38,116 nucleotides of DNA from Komagataeibacter sp. FXV3 (GCF_015155755.1 NZ_VWPI01000118.1:1-38116); one strand, 5' to 3'. Shown: positions 26,094 to 35,066, counted from the first letter of the stretch. A program made the numbers and translations. Notes: generated from the letters alone by a model not told the origin.

Positions 26094-27053
26094 TCATGCC
26101 CCCCGCACAATGGACCGGATGTCCGGCACGGTCGGGATCAGATGCGCATGGAACAGGGTTGCCGCAATATCCTGCTGTTCTGTCACAACGGTCTGATCCA
26201 GCGGTGCGGGCTGCAACGCCAGTCGCGCCAGTGCATGGGTAATGACGGGACGGGACAGACCGGTACTGGCGGCAATATCCGCCGTCAGCGTATCGGCATG
26301 ATCCGCCGCCCATTGCACGCAGTCCTGTCGCGCCTGCGCTAGCGCAATGAAGAAGTTACCCGGATTACGGTCCGCAAACGGCCGGCTGGCAATCAGGAAC
26401 TGCCGGTTGGTCGTCACACCCTGTGCATCCACCAGCAGACGACTTTGCGTGTCCACCAGGGCCGCACTTAAATACGGATCCCATATCGCCCATGCATCCA
26501 CCCGCCCGGTCTCGAACGCGGCGCGACCGGCGGCGGGCGGCAGATAGACAGGGCGGATATCTGCCCATGCAAGCCCCGCGCGCTGCAACAGCGCCAGCAG
26601 CAGGTAGTGCACGTTGGACCCACGATTCAGGGCAATCGTGCGTCCCTTCAGGTCTGCTGGCGTCTGAATGGGACTGCTGGCGGGCACCAGCACGCCTTCG
26701 CCATGCGGGGCAGGCGCCGAACAGCCGATATAGGCCAGCCCATCAGGCCATGCGGCCTGCGCCATGACCGGGGGTGCATTGCCGGTTTCGCCAATGTCTA
26801 TGGCATCCGCCGCAAGCGCCTGCAGCAGTTGGGGACCGGCGATAAATTCGGACCACTGCACCCGCATCCCGTGCGGAGCAAGGGCGCGTTCCAGCAGCCC
26901 GCTATGTTTCAGCACCACCAGCGTACCGTACTGCTGGTAGCCTATGCGGATCGTGGCGTCCTGTGCCGCATGCGCCCGGCGGGACATCCACACGGGGCAT
27001 GACAGCGCCATGCCAAGACCGGTCAGGAACGCGCGACGTGAATACCGTTTCAT
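26094..27053 (-). CDS. SsuA-like periplasmic sulfonate-binding protein, Tat signal
   Basis: This is a 319-residue substrate-binding protein of the nitrate/sulfonate/taurine class. The N-terminus has a twin-arginine signal, SRRAFLTGLGMA, ending near RAHA|AQ. The mature part shows the family pattern: IRIGYQQYGTLVVLKHSGLLE, then VQWSEFIAGPQLLQALAADAIDIGETGNAPP (cited as a pattern), then DLKGRTIALNRGSNVHYLL and VDAWAIWDPYLSAA. In E. coli, SsuA hands aliphatic sulfonates to the SsuBC ABC transporter. No ssuB or ssuC gene occurs in this window, so the partner must be elsewhere or the protein has another role. It is the first gene of the leftward operon. Confidence 0.9.
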   Translation of the reverse strand: MKRYSRRAFLTGLGMALSCPVWMSRRAHAAQDATIRIGYQQYGTLVVLKHSGLLERALAPHGMRVQWSEFIAGPQLLQALAADAIDIGETGNAPPVMAQAAWPDGLAYIGCSAPAPHGEGVLVPASSPIQTPADLKGRTIALNRGSNVHYLLLALLQRAGLAWADIRPVYLPPAAGRAAFETGRVDAWAIWDPYLSAALVDTQSRLLVDAQGVTTNRQFLIASRPFADRNPGNFFIALAQARQDCVQWAADHADTLTADIAASTGLSRPVITHALARLALQPAPLDQTVVTEQQDIAATLFHAHLIPTVPDIRSIVRGA

Positions 27054-27582
27054 TGCAGGCTTACCTGTAACAGGGGTGGGGCGTATGCCGTCCGATGAAT
27101 CCCAGCCGGTCGATGAATCGGGCCGGAGATGAATGGCATATTTAACAATATTAAACCGTTAATATGTATTTATGACATTATAAACGTAAATTCATATGTC
27201 AACGGGATATTCTCCTTCCGCCCGGGTTTTTGGCATGAGCATGCCGTGCGGATCACGCGCCGATTCAGGGGCGATGCGGTCAGGATATTATATAACGATA
27301 GAATTTGTATAATTTAACGGCTATGTGCTTGTCACGTATAATACGATTTTTTATGTTATATTTTCCTGAAAAATATCATTTTAAAACAGCGTTATAATAA
27401 AATTCAGGCGCTTTCTTTAAACTATTTTTATGTGAAATTGACCAGAATTTCCCCTTAATCCCCCATATAAAATCACATGATGTCGTTGTTATTTTATTGA
27501 CTCATATATTGTCGTTGTTAGTGTTTGTGAAATGTAAATGCGCATACAAAATAGTTTAAATATGCACGCAATCGAGGTCGCC
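27054..27582. promoter_or_regulatory. Divergent promoter region of the organosulfur operons
   Basis: About 530 bases separate the two divergent operons and are much more AT-rich than the genes. No gene is visible. TGTCGTTGTTA occurs twice (27481-27491 and 27510-27520), 29 bp apart on centres, 63 bp before the rightward start. A perfect inverted repeat GAAATT-6-AATTTC lies at 27434-27451. TTGACT (27497-27502) and TATATT (27505-27510) resemble promoter hexamers but are too close together to form one promoter. A CysB/Cbl-type or sigma-54-linked control would fit the gene content, but no regulator gene is present. Confidence 0.5.
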
Positions 27583-28854
27583 ATGACAGATCCGGTCCAT
27601 CCTCCCCACGGTTTTTCCCCACGGATTGATGCGCTTGCGCACAGGCTGCGCCCGGTTTTCGCGCGCATTGCCGATGGCGCCATTGACCGCGAAGAAAACC
27701 GTATCCTGGCCCATGACGCGGTACGGTGGCTGCTGGATGCCGGTTTTGGCGCGCTGCGCGTGCCGGTGCGTTATGGCGGCAGCGGGGCCAGCCTGCCGGA
27801 AACCTTCGCGCTTCTGGCCGAACTGGCCGAAGCGGATTCAAACCTGCCGCAGATCTTCCGTGCCCATTTCGCCTTTGTCGAAGGACGCCTGCATGAGGGG
27901 GACAGTCCACGCGCCGCATACTGGCTGGAACAGGTGGCGCAGGGTGCGCTGTTTGGCGCTGCCATGGCGGAACTGACGGACAGTACCGGCACCACCACCA
28001 CCCTTGCGCCCGATCCGCAGGGGCAGTGGCTGCTGGATGGCACGAAATACTATTCCACCGGCACGCTTTATGCGTCGTGGATTGTTGCCGTCGCAACCGA
28101 TGGAACGGACCGCATCCAGCTTGTCGTACCTGCCGACGCCCCCGGCGTGACCCGCATTGATGACTGGGATGGTTTTGGCCAGCGCCTGACCGGCAGCGGC
28201 ACGACACATTTCAAAAATGTTGCCGTGCCCGATGATCACATCATCAACCGCACGCCGCTTTCCGAATTCCCCACCAACGAATATTTCACCACCTATTACC
28301 AGCTTTTCCACCTTGCCACGCTGGCGGGGATCGGGCGGGCTATCGTGCGCGATGCGGTGGCCTTCGTGCGTCCGCGCACACGTACATTCGGCGTTCCCGG
28401 GCAGGTGGCGCAGCGCCATGACCCGCTGGTGCAGGGCGTGGTAGGACGCCTGTCTGCCCTGTCATTTTCAGCCGATACACTGGTGGAAAAAGTGGCATGG
28501 ACGCTGGAAGCAGCCTTCCCGCAATGGGCGGCGGGGCACGAAAATGGCCCGGCCTTCGATACGGCGCAGTTACGCGCCTATCAGGCGCAGCAGATCGTGG
28601 CAGGCCAGGTGCTGGAAGCAGCGACGCTGCTGTTTGAGGTGGGCGGGGCCTCGGCCACCAGCACGTCACGGCGGCTGGACCGTCACTGGCGCAACGCCCG
28701 CACGCTGGCGTCGCATAACCCATTGGTCCACCGGCAGCGTGAACTGGGTGACCTTGTGCTGAATGGCACGGCATTCGGTTCGCGCTGGCGCGATCGGACC
28801 GCGACCGTCACCCAGCCTGTCTCCACCAATGCGCAGCAGGAACACGCAGCATGA
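27583..28854 (+). CDS. Acyl-CoA dehydrogenase-fold monooxygenase (DszC/SfnC-like)
   Basis: This is a 423-residue enzyme of the same fold and length as DszC, the FMNH2-dependent sulfur oxygenase. Recognisable blocks are FGALRVPVRYGGSGASLPET, LPQIFRAHFAFVEG, the beta-domain GQWLLDGTKYYSTGTLYA and DDWDGFGQRLTGSGTTHF, and the C-terminal ASATSTSRRLDRHWRNARTL, typical of this monooxygenase branch. ATG 27583 has GAGG five bases upstream, while ATGs at 27538 and 27562 lack one. It is first in the rightward operon and overlaps the next gene by four bases. Its likely role is oxygenation of a thioether or sulfoxide-like sulfur, or of a carbon next to sulfur; the substrate is not known. It needs reduced flavin, presumably from the reductase at 34403. 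Confidence 0.88.
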   Translation: MTDPVHPPHGFSPRIDALAHRLRPVFARIADGAIDREENRILAHDAVRWLLDAGFGALRVPVRYGGSGASLPETFALLAELAEADSNLPQIFRAHFAFVEGRLHEGDSPRAAYWLEQVAQGALFGAAMAELTDSTGTTTTLAPDPQGQWLLDGTKYYSTGTLYASWIVAVATDGTDRIQLVVPADAPGVTRIDDWDGFGQRLTGSGTTHFKNVAVPDDHIINRTPLSEFPTNEYFTTYYQLFHLATLAGIGRAIVRDAVAFVRPRTRTFGVPGQVAQRHDPLVQGVVGRLSALSFSADTLVEKVAWTLEAAFPQWAAGHENGPAFDTAQLRAYQAQQIVAGQVLEAATLLFEVGGASATSTSRRLDRHWRNARTLASHNPLVHRQRELGDLVLNGTAFGSRWRDRTATVTQPVSTNAQQEHAA

Positions 28855-30281
28855 CAACGCAGCCCAAGCAGTTGCACGTCAACCTGTTCGAAATGGCCTG
28901 TGTCAGCCATATCGTGCACGGCATGTGGCGTGCGCCGGGTAACAACCGGCACCGGTTCGGGGAAATGGCGTACTGGCTGGAAGTGGCGAAACTGGCGGAA
29001 GAAGGCCTGTTTGACGCGATCTTCCTGGCGGATGTCATCGGCACCTATGACCGCTTTGGCGATGGCACGGCCGCCGCCCTGCGTGAAGGGTTGCAGATTC
29101 CCAACCTCGATCCCCTCATGCTGGTGCCCGCCATGGCGGCGGTGACGAAAAACCTCGGCTTTGGCGTCACGTTTTCCACAACGTATGAACCGCCCTTCGC
29201 CTTCGCCCGGCGCATGGCGACACTTGACCTGCTGACCGAAGGCCGCGTGGGGTGGAACATCGTCACATCCTACCTGCGCAGTGCGGCGCGCAATTTCGGC
29301 ATGGAGGACGAAATCCCCCATGACCAGCGTTACGCCATCGCGGATGAATACCTCGATGTCCTGTACAAGCTGTGGGAAGGCAGCTGGGATGATGATGCCG
29401 TCGTCAATGACGTGGCATCCGGTATTTACGCCAATCCCGATGCCGTCAGGCCCATCAACCATGACGGGCGACACTTCCGCGTGGCGGGACCGCATCTTGT
29501 CTCGCCCGGTCGGCAGCGCACGCCAGTACTGTTTCAGGCAACCGGGTCGCCAGCGGGACTGGAATTCGCGGCCCGTCATGCGGAAGTCGTGTTCATTGGC
29601 GGCCAGACAACGGAAGCAGTGCGCGAAAACATTGCCCGCACGCGCGAACGCGCGCGCGCCCATGGCCGTAATGGCGATGACATCCGTTTTATTGTCATGG
29701 CTGGCATCATTGCCGATACAACGCAGCAGCTTGCTGAAAAGAAACTGGAAAAATACCGCCAGTATTACAGCGTCGAGGGCGCGCTGATCCACGCACAGGC
29801 CGAGATTGACCTGCGCCGCTATCCCGAAGATGCGCATATTGGCGACATCCTGAAACGTGAGGGCGTGCCATTTGGCAATATGGGCCGGCGTTTTCGCCCC
29901 GAACAGACGGTTGGCAGCGCGCTGCGCCAGATCGCATCGTTTGATGAAGGGCGCTTCTTTGTCGTGGGCACGCCTGACAAAATTGCCGATGAAATCGAAC
30001 GCTGGCTGGATGTTGACGGAATCGATGGCATCAACCTACGCCAGTACCACACATTCGAGACCGCGCGTGATTTCATTGACCTGATCGTGCCCGAACTGCA
30101 GCGGCGCGGACGGTACCGCACGGCCTACACCCCGCGCGAAACCCTGCGCGAACGCCTGTTCACGCCGGGGCAGCCGCATCTGCCCAACCGTCATTTCGGC
30201 AGCCGGTACCGTGATCCCGCAGCGCTGCATGCACCGGCTGAACCGCTTTTTCCCCACGAAACATTTTCCAAGGCCTCGTAA
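28851..30281 (+). CDS. LLM flavin-dependent monooxygenase (NtaA/SnaA/DszA family)
   Basis: This is a 476-residue luciferase-like monooxygenase of the NtaA/SnaA/DszA/SoxA family, two-component enzymes that use FMNH2 and oxygen. The family pattern is clear: [20 protein letters not shown], then [27 protein letters not shown], then [40 protein letters not shown] and [12 protein letters not shown]. DszA cleaves a C-S bond in a sulfone, and others hydroxylate aminopolycarboxylates or sulfonates. Next to DszC-like and SsuD proteins, a sulfone or sulfonate step is the best inference. It overlaps the preceding gene (ATGA) and is 2 bp from ssuD. A decayed relative lies at 37485. Confidence 0.92.
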   Translation: MTTQPKQLHVNLFEMACVSHIVHGMWRAPGNNRHRFGEMAYWLEVAKLAEEGLFDAIFLADVIGTYDRFGDGTAAALREGLQIPNLDPLMLVPAMAAVTKNLGFGVTFSTTYEPPFAFARRMATLDLLTEGRVGWNIVTSYLRSAARNFGMEDEIPHDQRYAIADEYLDVLYKLWEGSWDDDAVVNDVASGIYANPDAVRPINHDGRHFRVAGPHLVSPGRQRTPVLFQATGSPAGLEFAARHAEVVFIGGQTTEAVRENIARTRERARAHGRNGDDIRFIVMAGIIADTTQQLAEKKLEKYRQYYSVEGALIHAQAEIDLRRYPEDAHIGDILKREGVPFGNMGRRFRPEQTVGSALRQIASFDEGRFFVVGTPDKIADEIERWLDVDGIDGINLRQYHTFETARDFIDLIVPELQRRGRYRTAYTPRETLRERLFTPGQPHLPNRHFGSRYRDPAALHAPAEPLFPHETFSKAS

Positions 30282-30283
30282 CC

Positions 30284-31447
30284 ATGTCCCATGCAGTTCC
30301 TGACAAGATCAATGTGCTGTGGTTCCTGCCCACCCATGGCGACAGCCGCTACCTTGGCACGCAGAAGGGCGGCAGGCCGGTTGACCTGCCGTACCTGCAG
30401 CAGGTGGCAAAGGCTGCCGATACGCTGGGATATTACGGTGTCCTGATCCCGACGGGACGCAGTTGCGAGGATAGCTGGGTTGTCGCCTCTGCCCTCGCCC
30501 CCGTGACCGAACGGCTGCGTTACCTGATCGCGGTCAGGCCGGGCCTGCTGTCACCCACACTGGCCGCGCGCATGACCGCGACACTGGACCGTTTTTCCAA
30601 CGGACGGCTGCTGATCAATATCGTGACCGGTGGCGACCCGGCGGAAAACGCAGGCGACGGCCTGTTTGCCGACCATGCCACGCGCTACGAAATCACGGAC
30701 GAATTCCTGGATATCTACCGCGCGCTACTGCGCGGCGAGAGTGTCAATTTTGAAGGAAAGCACTTTACCATAAAGGACGGCCGCCTGCTGTTCGCGCCGT
30801 ACCAGAATGACGGGCCGCCGCTGTATTTTGGGGGATCATCGGAAGCGGCTGCCCATGTCGCCGCAAAATCGGTGGACAAATACCTGACATGGGGCGAACC
30901 CCCGGCACAGGTGGCGGAAAAGATCAGTCATGTGCGCAAACTGGCCCATGCGCAGGGGCGCGAGGTATCATTTGGCATCCGGCTGCATGTCATCGTGCGT
31001 GAAACGGCGGAGGAGGCATGGCATGAAGCCGACCGCCTGATCAGCCATCTCGATGATGCCACCATTGCCAAGGCCCAGAAGGTCTTCGCCCGCATGGATT
31101 CCGTGGGTCAGTCACGCATGAGCGCCCTGCACGGCGGCCAGCGCGACAGGCTGGAAATCAGTCCCAACCTGTGGGCAGGCGTGGGCCTGGTGCGCGGTGG
31201 AGCCGGGACCGCGCTGGTAGGTGATCCCGATACGGTGGCGGAGCGGATTGATGAATACCGCAGGCTGGGCATCGATACGTTCATTTTCTCCGGCTATCCG
31301 CATCTGGAGGAAGCCTACCAGTTCGGTGAACTCGTGCTGCCCAACCTGCCGACCACACACCCCGTGCGCGGGGCGTCGGACCTGAACAACATGGGGCCGT
31401 TTGGCGAAACCATCGCGGGTGACCATCGTCCGACCCGCGCCGCCTGA
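30284..31447 (+). CDS. ssuD: Alkanesulfonate monooxygenase SsuD
   Basis: This FMNH2-dependent monooxygenase desulfonates alkanesulfonates to aldehyde plus sulfite, which the cell can assimilate. Its 387 residues align along the E. coli SsuD sequence I remember. Shared features are [14 protein letters not shown] at the start, the active-site Cys in [10 protein letters not shown], the flavin-side [15 protein letters not shown], the arginine in [13 protein letters not shown], and the mobile-loop region [17 protein letters not shown]. It requires a flavin reductase, most likely the one encoded at 34403. It starts two bases after the upstream stop. The SsuD assignment is strong, although the exact chain-length preference is unknown. 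Confidence 0.95.
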   Translation: MSHAVPDKINVLWFLPTHGDSRYLGTQKGGRPVDLPYLQQVAKAADTLGYYGVLIPTGRSCEDSWVVASALAPVTERLRYLIAVRPGLLSPTLAARMTATLDRFSNGRLLINIVTGGDPAENAGDGLFADHATRYEITDEFLDIYRALLRGESVNFEGKHFTIKDGRLLFAPYQNDGPPLYFGGSSEAAAHVAAKSVDKYLTWGEPPAQVAEKISHVRKLAHAQGREVSFGIRLHVIVRETAEEAWHEADRLISHLDDATIAKAQKVFARMDSVGQSRMSALHGGQRDRLEISPNLWAGVGLVRGGAGTALVGDPDTVAERIDEYRRLGIDTFIFSGYPHLEEAYQFGELVLPNLPTTHPVRGASDLNNMGPFGETIAGDHRPTRAA

Positions 31448-31463
31448 TGACAGGAGCCGTGCC

Positions 31464-32900
31464 ATGCCCGTTTCCCCCCACATTCCCCATATCGCCATTA
31501 TCGGCGGCGGGTTCAGCGGTGCGGCGCTGGCGTGGCACCTTGCGCGCGACACCAGCACGCCAAGGCGTATCACCGTGTTCGAACCGCGCCCCTTTCTTGG
31601 CGCGGGGCTGGCCTATGGCGCGACCGACCCACAGCACCGGGTAAACGTGCCAGCAACCCGCATGAGCATCGATACCAGCCAGCCCGATGATTTCGCCAGA
31701 TGGATCGGGCAGACGGATGCGCTGGCCAATGACCCGGCAGCCTTCAGGCCGGATGGCAGTGCGTTTCCCGCCCGTGCCATATTCGGTCGCTACGTGGCCA
31801 ACCGGCTGGCACCGGTGCTGCATGCGGGTGTGGTGACGCACCTGCGCCACAAGGTGGCGGGCGTGTACAGATCGTCTGTTGGCCACTGGATCATTACGGA
31901 TGTCATGGGGCAGGCTACGGCCGCTGATATTGTGGTCATCGCCACCAGTCACCCTGCGCCACAGCCTCCGAAGCTGCTGCGTGACCTGCACCTGCATGCG
32001 GGCCGTCATCCCGTTCTGGTCACCAATCCATGGCAGGCTGGGGCGCTGGAGGATATCCGTACGTCTGACCGTGTCCTGATCGTTGGCACGGGGCTGAGCA
32101 TGGCGGATGCCATCGTCACACTGACGGCACGCGGGCATGATGGCAAGATTACCGCCATTTCCCGGCGTGGGCAGCGTTCGCATGGACATGCGGCACATGC
32201 CGTTGACCCGGTGGGGCAATTCATCTCCCCACCGTCGCGCACGGTCGGCCATCTGCTGCGTCGCGTGCGTCATGCGCTGGCCGCCCATCCTGACCAGCCA
32301 TGGCAGGCCATATTTGACCGGCTGCGAGAACAGGCGCCCGATATATGGGCCGCCCTGCCACTGCCTGAACGCAGGCGGCTGATCCGGCACCTGCGGCCGT
32401 TCTGGGATACGCACCGTTTCCGTATCGCGCCACAGGCTGAAGACGTGCTGCATGCGCGCGAACGTGCCGGAACGCTGGACATCACGGCCGCACGGCTGGC
32501 CGCCGTACAGGTGAAGCGGGACCGTTTTGTCACGACCCTTCGCCATGGCGACACCGTGTGGGGCGGGACGTATGACACCATCATCACCACGACGGGACCG
32601 GCGCATGACGCCATCATCCATACCGTGCCGTACATACGCGAACTGGCGGCTGCCGGTCTGGTGGAAATGGATGCAACCGGGCTGGGCCTGCATGTGGATG
32701 CGCTGGGACGCGCCTGTGTCGGCAGCGGGCATGAAGACACCCTGTTCGTGGCGGGACCACTGGCGCGCGGGCGGTTCGGGGAACTGATGGGGCTGCCCGA
32801 AGTCACGCGTCATGCCGAAAAGCTGGCTGTCATCATAAGCGCGCTGTCGGCGTCGCTTCCCATTGTCCATTACCCTGAAAAAGAACGGGCAACGACATGA
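31464..32900 (+). CDS. FAD/NAD(P)-binding protein (NAD_binding_9 type)
   Basis: This is a 478-residue flavoprotein. The N-terminal Rossmann motif IAIIGGGFSGAALAWHL binds FAD, followed by GAGLAYGATDPQHRVNVPA, characteristic of the FAD-NAD(P)-binding family. A second dinucleotide motif, VLIVGTGLSMADAIV, lies mid-protein. Such proteins occur in several sulfur-scavenging loci, and their function is not established. It may oxidise or dehydrogenate an intermediate, or regenerate a cofactor. ATG 31464 has AGGAG seven bases upstream. In-frame reading from 31401 would overlap ssuD and is rejected. Its stop overlaps the next gene's ATG, placing it firmly in the operon. Confidence 0.85.
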   Translation: MPVSPHIPHIAIIGGGFSGAALAWHLARDTSTPRRITVFEPRPFLGAGLAYGATDPQHRVNVPATRMSIDTSQPDDFARWIGQTDALANDPAAFRPDGSAFPARAIFGRYVANRLAPVLHAGVVTHLRHKVAGVYRSSVGHWIITDVMGQATAADIVVIATSHPAPQPPKLLRDLHLHAGRHPVLVTNPWQAGALEDIRTSDRVLIVGTGLSMADAIVTLTARGHDGKITAISRRGQRSHGHAAHAVDPVGQFISPPSRTVGHLLRRVRHALAAHPDQPWQAIFDRLREQAPDIWAALPLPERRRLIRHLRPFWDTHRFRIAPQAEDVLHARERAGTLDITAARLAAVQVKRDRFVTTLRHGDTVWGGTYDTIITTTGPAHDAIIHTVPYIRELAAAGLVEMDATGLGLHVDALGRACVGSGHEDTLFVAGPLARGRFGELMGLPEVTRHAEKLAVIISALSASLPIVHYPEKERATT

Positions 32901-34396
32901 CTACATTGGCGCAGACCCATCATGACCGTCCCGTCGTGCGCGATGCGGATGACATATCCGCCCTTGTAAATGCGGGCCCGCGGGCGGGCAGCCATGCACG
33001 CATGGTTGTAGCCCTGGCACTGGGGGGTGTGTTTCTGGATGCATATGACCTGACCACCCTGTCATGGGGCATTTCGGATGTGCAGACGCATTTTGGCCTG
33101 TCCGCGTTCCAGACCGGGCTGGTGGCAGCCGCACTGAATGCCGGAACCATCGTGGGCAGCCTGGCTGGCGGATGGCTGACGGACCGCATCGGGCGGTACG
33201 CCGTGTTCATGGCCGATATGGTGTGCTTTGTCATTGCAGCCCTGGTGGCGGGGGCAGCACCCACGGCCGGCATCCTGATCGCGGCGCGTTTCGCCATGGG
33301 GTTCGGGGTGGGCATGGACCTGCCGGTGGCGATGGCGTTCCTGTCGGAATTCTCGCGGCTGGAGGGACGGGGCAGCAAGGCGGCCCATGCGGCAGCGTGG
33401 TGCCCGACATGGTACGCCGCGTCATCCGCGTGCTTCGTGATCGTATTTGCCCTGTCTTATGTGCTGCCAGCGGGCCATCCCGACTGGCTGTGGCGGGCAT
33501 CGCTGGCGTTTGGCGCGGTCCCGGCACTGGTCATCATTGCGGTGCGCGGGCGATACATGAGTGAATCCCCCGTATGGATCGCCCGCCGGGGTGACCTGCA
33601 GCGTGCGGCTGACATCCTGCGCCGGTCGTACGGAATTAACCCTGTCGTCCGTGCCATGCCGGGACAGGCGCCGGTGGTCATGCAGGCCGATCCATGGCGG
33701 CTGGCACGACGGCCGCTACTGCAACGCGGACTGATGGTTGTCAGCATGACGCTGATCAGCAGCATGTCCTACAACATCATCATATTTGGCCTGCCCACGC
33801 TGCTGGTATCCATCATGCATGCCAGTCCGGTGCAGGTCGTGGTGATTTCCATCATCCTCAACCTGGCCGTGGCCTTTCCCGGTGGCCTGCTGGGCGTGCG
33901 CCTGACGCGCAGTGTGCGCTCCCGGCCCATTATCCTGGCGGGATATCTCATGCAGGTGGCCGGGATCGGGGCGCTGGCCCTGACCGGCATGCCGCATGGG
34001 ACGACGGGCATCATCGTTGCCCTTGCCGGTTTTGCCGCCTTCCTGTTCGCGCAGGGATTCGGGCCGGGATGCCAGCTTATGGTCTATCCCACCCTTAGCT
34101 ATCCCACTGAACTGCGGGGACTGGGCATAGGTATCGCACGGCTGGTTTCGGGCATTGGCGGCACGCTTATCCTGCTGTCCTTCCCGTGGATGAATATACA
34201 CCTTGGCCCCGCGCTGTTCTGGGTGGTGCTGGCGGCGCCGCTGGCGGGTGTGGTGATTGCCTTTTTCTCGCGCTGGGATGTGTTCGGCTACGACCCCGAC
34301 ATGGACCCCGCATTGCGCCAGCAGGTCCCACCCGTACGGCGGAACACGGTTCCGGATACGAGCGACCTGCTGTTTTCCACTGATATCAGGAACTGA
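32897..34396 (+). CDS. MFS transporter, metabolite:H+ symporter type
   Basis: This is a 499-residue, 12-helix major facilitator. Helix 1 has VFLDAYDLTTLSWGI, the D-x-x-D arrangement of the aromatic-acid:H+ and sugar symporter groups. The loop 2-3 motif is GGWLTDRIGRYAVF. Helix 4 has ARFAMGFGVGMDLPVAMAFL, and the repeated motif after helix 10 is YPTLSYPTELRGLGIG. These point to an importer rather than a drug exporter. Within the operon it is the only inner-membrane transporter and so could bring the organosulfur substrate into the cytoplasm in place of SsuBC. It could equally export a desulfurised product. It overlaps the previous gene by four bases. Confidence 0.88.
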   Translation: MTTLAQTHHDRPVVRDADDISALVNAGPRAGSHARMVVALALGGVFLDAYDLTTLSWGISDVQTHFGLSAFQTGLVAAALNAGTIVGSLAGGWLTDRIGRYAVFMADMVCFVIAALVAGAAPTAGILIAARFAMGFGVGMDLPVAMAFLSEFSRLEGRGSKAAHAAAWCPTWYAASSACFVIVFALSYVLPAGHPDWLWRASLAFGAVPALVIIAVRGRYMSESPVWIARRGDLQRAADILRRSYGINPVVRAMPGQAPVVMQADPWRLARRPLLQRGLMVVSMTLISSMSYNIIIFGLPTLLVSIMHASPVQVVVISIILNLAVAFPGGLLGVRLTRSVRSRPIILAGYLMQVAGIGALALTGMPHGTTGIIVALAGFAAFLFAQGFGPGCQLMVYPTLSYPTELRGLGIGIARLVSGIGGTLILLSFPWMNIHLGPALFWVVLAAPLAGVVIAFFSRWDVFGYDPDMDPALRQQVPPVRRNTVPDTSDLLFSTDIRN

Positions 34397-34402
34397 TTGA
34401 CC

Positions 34403-34942
34403 ATGACCAATGTCATTGCGCCGTTTGGCTATGACTCATCTGACGAAGCGGCCGTCAGTGCCGACCTGTTTCGCAACGGCATGGCGGCGTTGCCGGGCGC
34501 GGTTACGGTCGTGACGACGGACGGCCCGCATGGACCACACGGCTTTACGGCATCGGCGGTATGCAGCGTATCGGATACGCCCCCAACGCTGCTGGTGTGC
34601 ATCAACCGCACCACCAGTGCACATCCTTATATCCTGAAACATGGTGTGCTGGTCATCAATGTCCTGCATGAGGCGCAGCACGAACTGTCAAATACCTTCA
34701 GCAGTCGGTCGCGGTCCATGGCGGAACGTTTCGCGACAGGCAAGTGGCATACGGGCCTGACCGGTGCGCCAGTTCTGGATGATGCGCTGGTCAGCTTTGA
34801 CTGCCGCATCCGTGAAATCCGTGATGTGGGAACGCATACGGTCGTCATTGCGCATGTGGTTGATGTCATCGTGGGCAATGATGATGTCCGCCCGGCCCTT
34901 GTCTGGTTCAACCGGCAGTACAGCCGCGTCATTCCCAAATAA
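34403..34942 (+). CDS. Flavin reductase (NAD(P)H:FMN oxidoreductase)
   Basis: This is a 179-residue protein of the flavin-reductase-like domain family (small component of two-component monooxygenases, DszD/HpaC type). Typical blocks are LPGAVTVVTTDGPHGPHGFTASAV, then CSVSDTPPTLLVCINRTTSAH, then VLVINVLHEAQHELSNTFS and the C-terminal RPALVWFNRQYSRV. It would reduce FMN with NAD(P)H and supply FMNH2 to the operon's monooxygenases. ATG 34403 is six bases after the MFS stop, with AGGAA ten bases upstream. TTG 34397 in frame is less likely. It is the last gene of the operon. A truncated repeat copy follows 15 bp downstream. Confidence 0.92.
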   Translation: MTNVIAPFGYDSSDEAAVSADLFRNGMAALPGAVTVVTTDGPHGPHGFTASAVCSVSDTPPTLLVCINRTTSAHPYILKHGVLVINVLHEAQHELSNTFSSRSRSMAERFATGKWHTGLTGAPVLDDALVSFDCRIREIRDVGTHTVVIAHVVDVIVGNDDVRPALVWFNRQYSRVIPK

Positions 34943-34957
34943 AAATAAAATTTCCCG

Positions 34958-35018
34958 GGTGCTGCCTTTATTCAAAAAGATAACGTTTTCTGAAAAAAGC
35001 TTCACCAAAAAGCTTCCT
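34958..35018 (-). repeat. Dispersed palindromic repeat, copy F (inverted, internally deleted)
   Basis: In reverse orientation this copy shows GTGCTGCCTTTATTCAAAAA, then CTGAAAAAAGCTTCACC and AAAAAGCTTCC. The region between the two palindromes is partly lost. It sits 15 bp after the operon's last stop, so it may mark or cause the transcript end. Confidence 0.7.
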
Positions 35019-35036
35019 TACGATTTCCGGAATATT

Positions 35037-35066
35037 CCATGGACAATATTTCGAAATAGTCCATGG
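35037..35066. promoter_or_regulatory. 30-bp palindrome upstream of the second TonB receptor
   Basis: CCATGGAC (35037-35044) and GTCCATGG (35059-35066) are perfect arms around a perfect inner palindrome, TATTTCGAAATA (35047-35058), with two unpaired bases between. It lies 113 bp before the receptor start. It could be an operator or form a strong hairpin. Confidence 0.55.

Noticed and set aside
25134-26342. 402-codon plus-strand frame
   Set aside because: It is antisense to the DszC-like and SsuA-like genes; no recognisable domain.
28683-29837. 384-codon minus-strand frame
   Set aside because: It is a shadow of the NtaA/DszA-like monooxygenase, with composition and codon pattern of a complement frame.
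31281-32870. 529-codon open frame on the minus strand
   Set aside because: It is antisense to ssuD and the FAD/NAD(P)-binding gene, both with clear family motifs, ribosome sites and operon overlaps.
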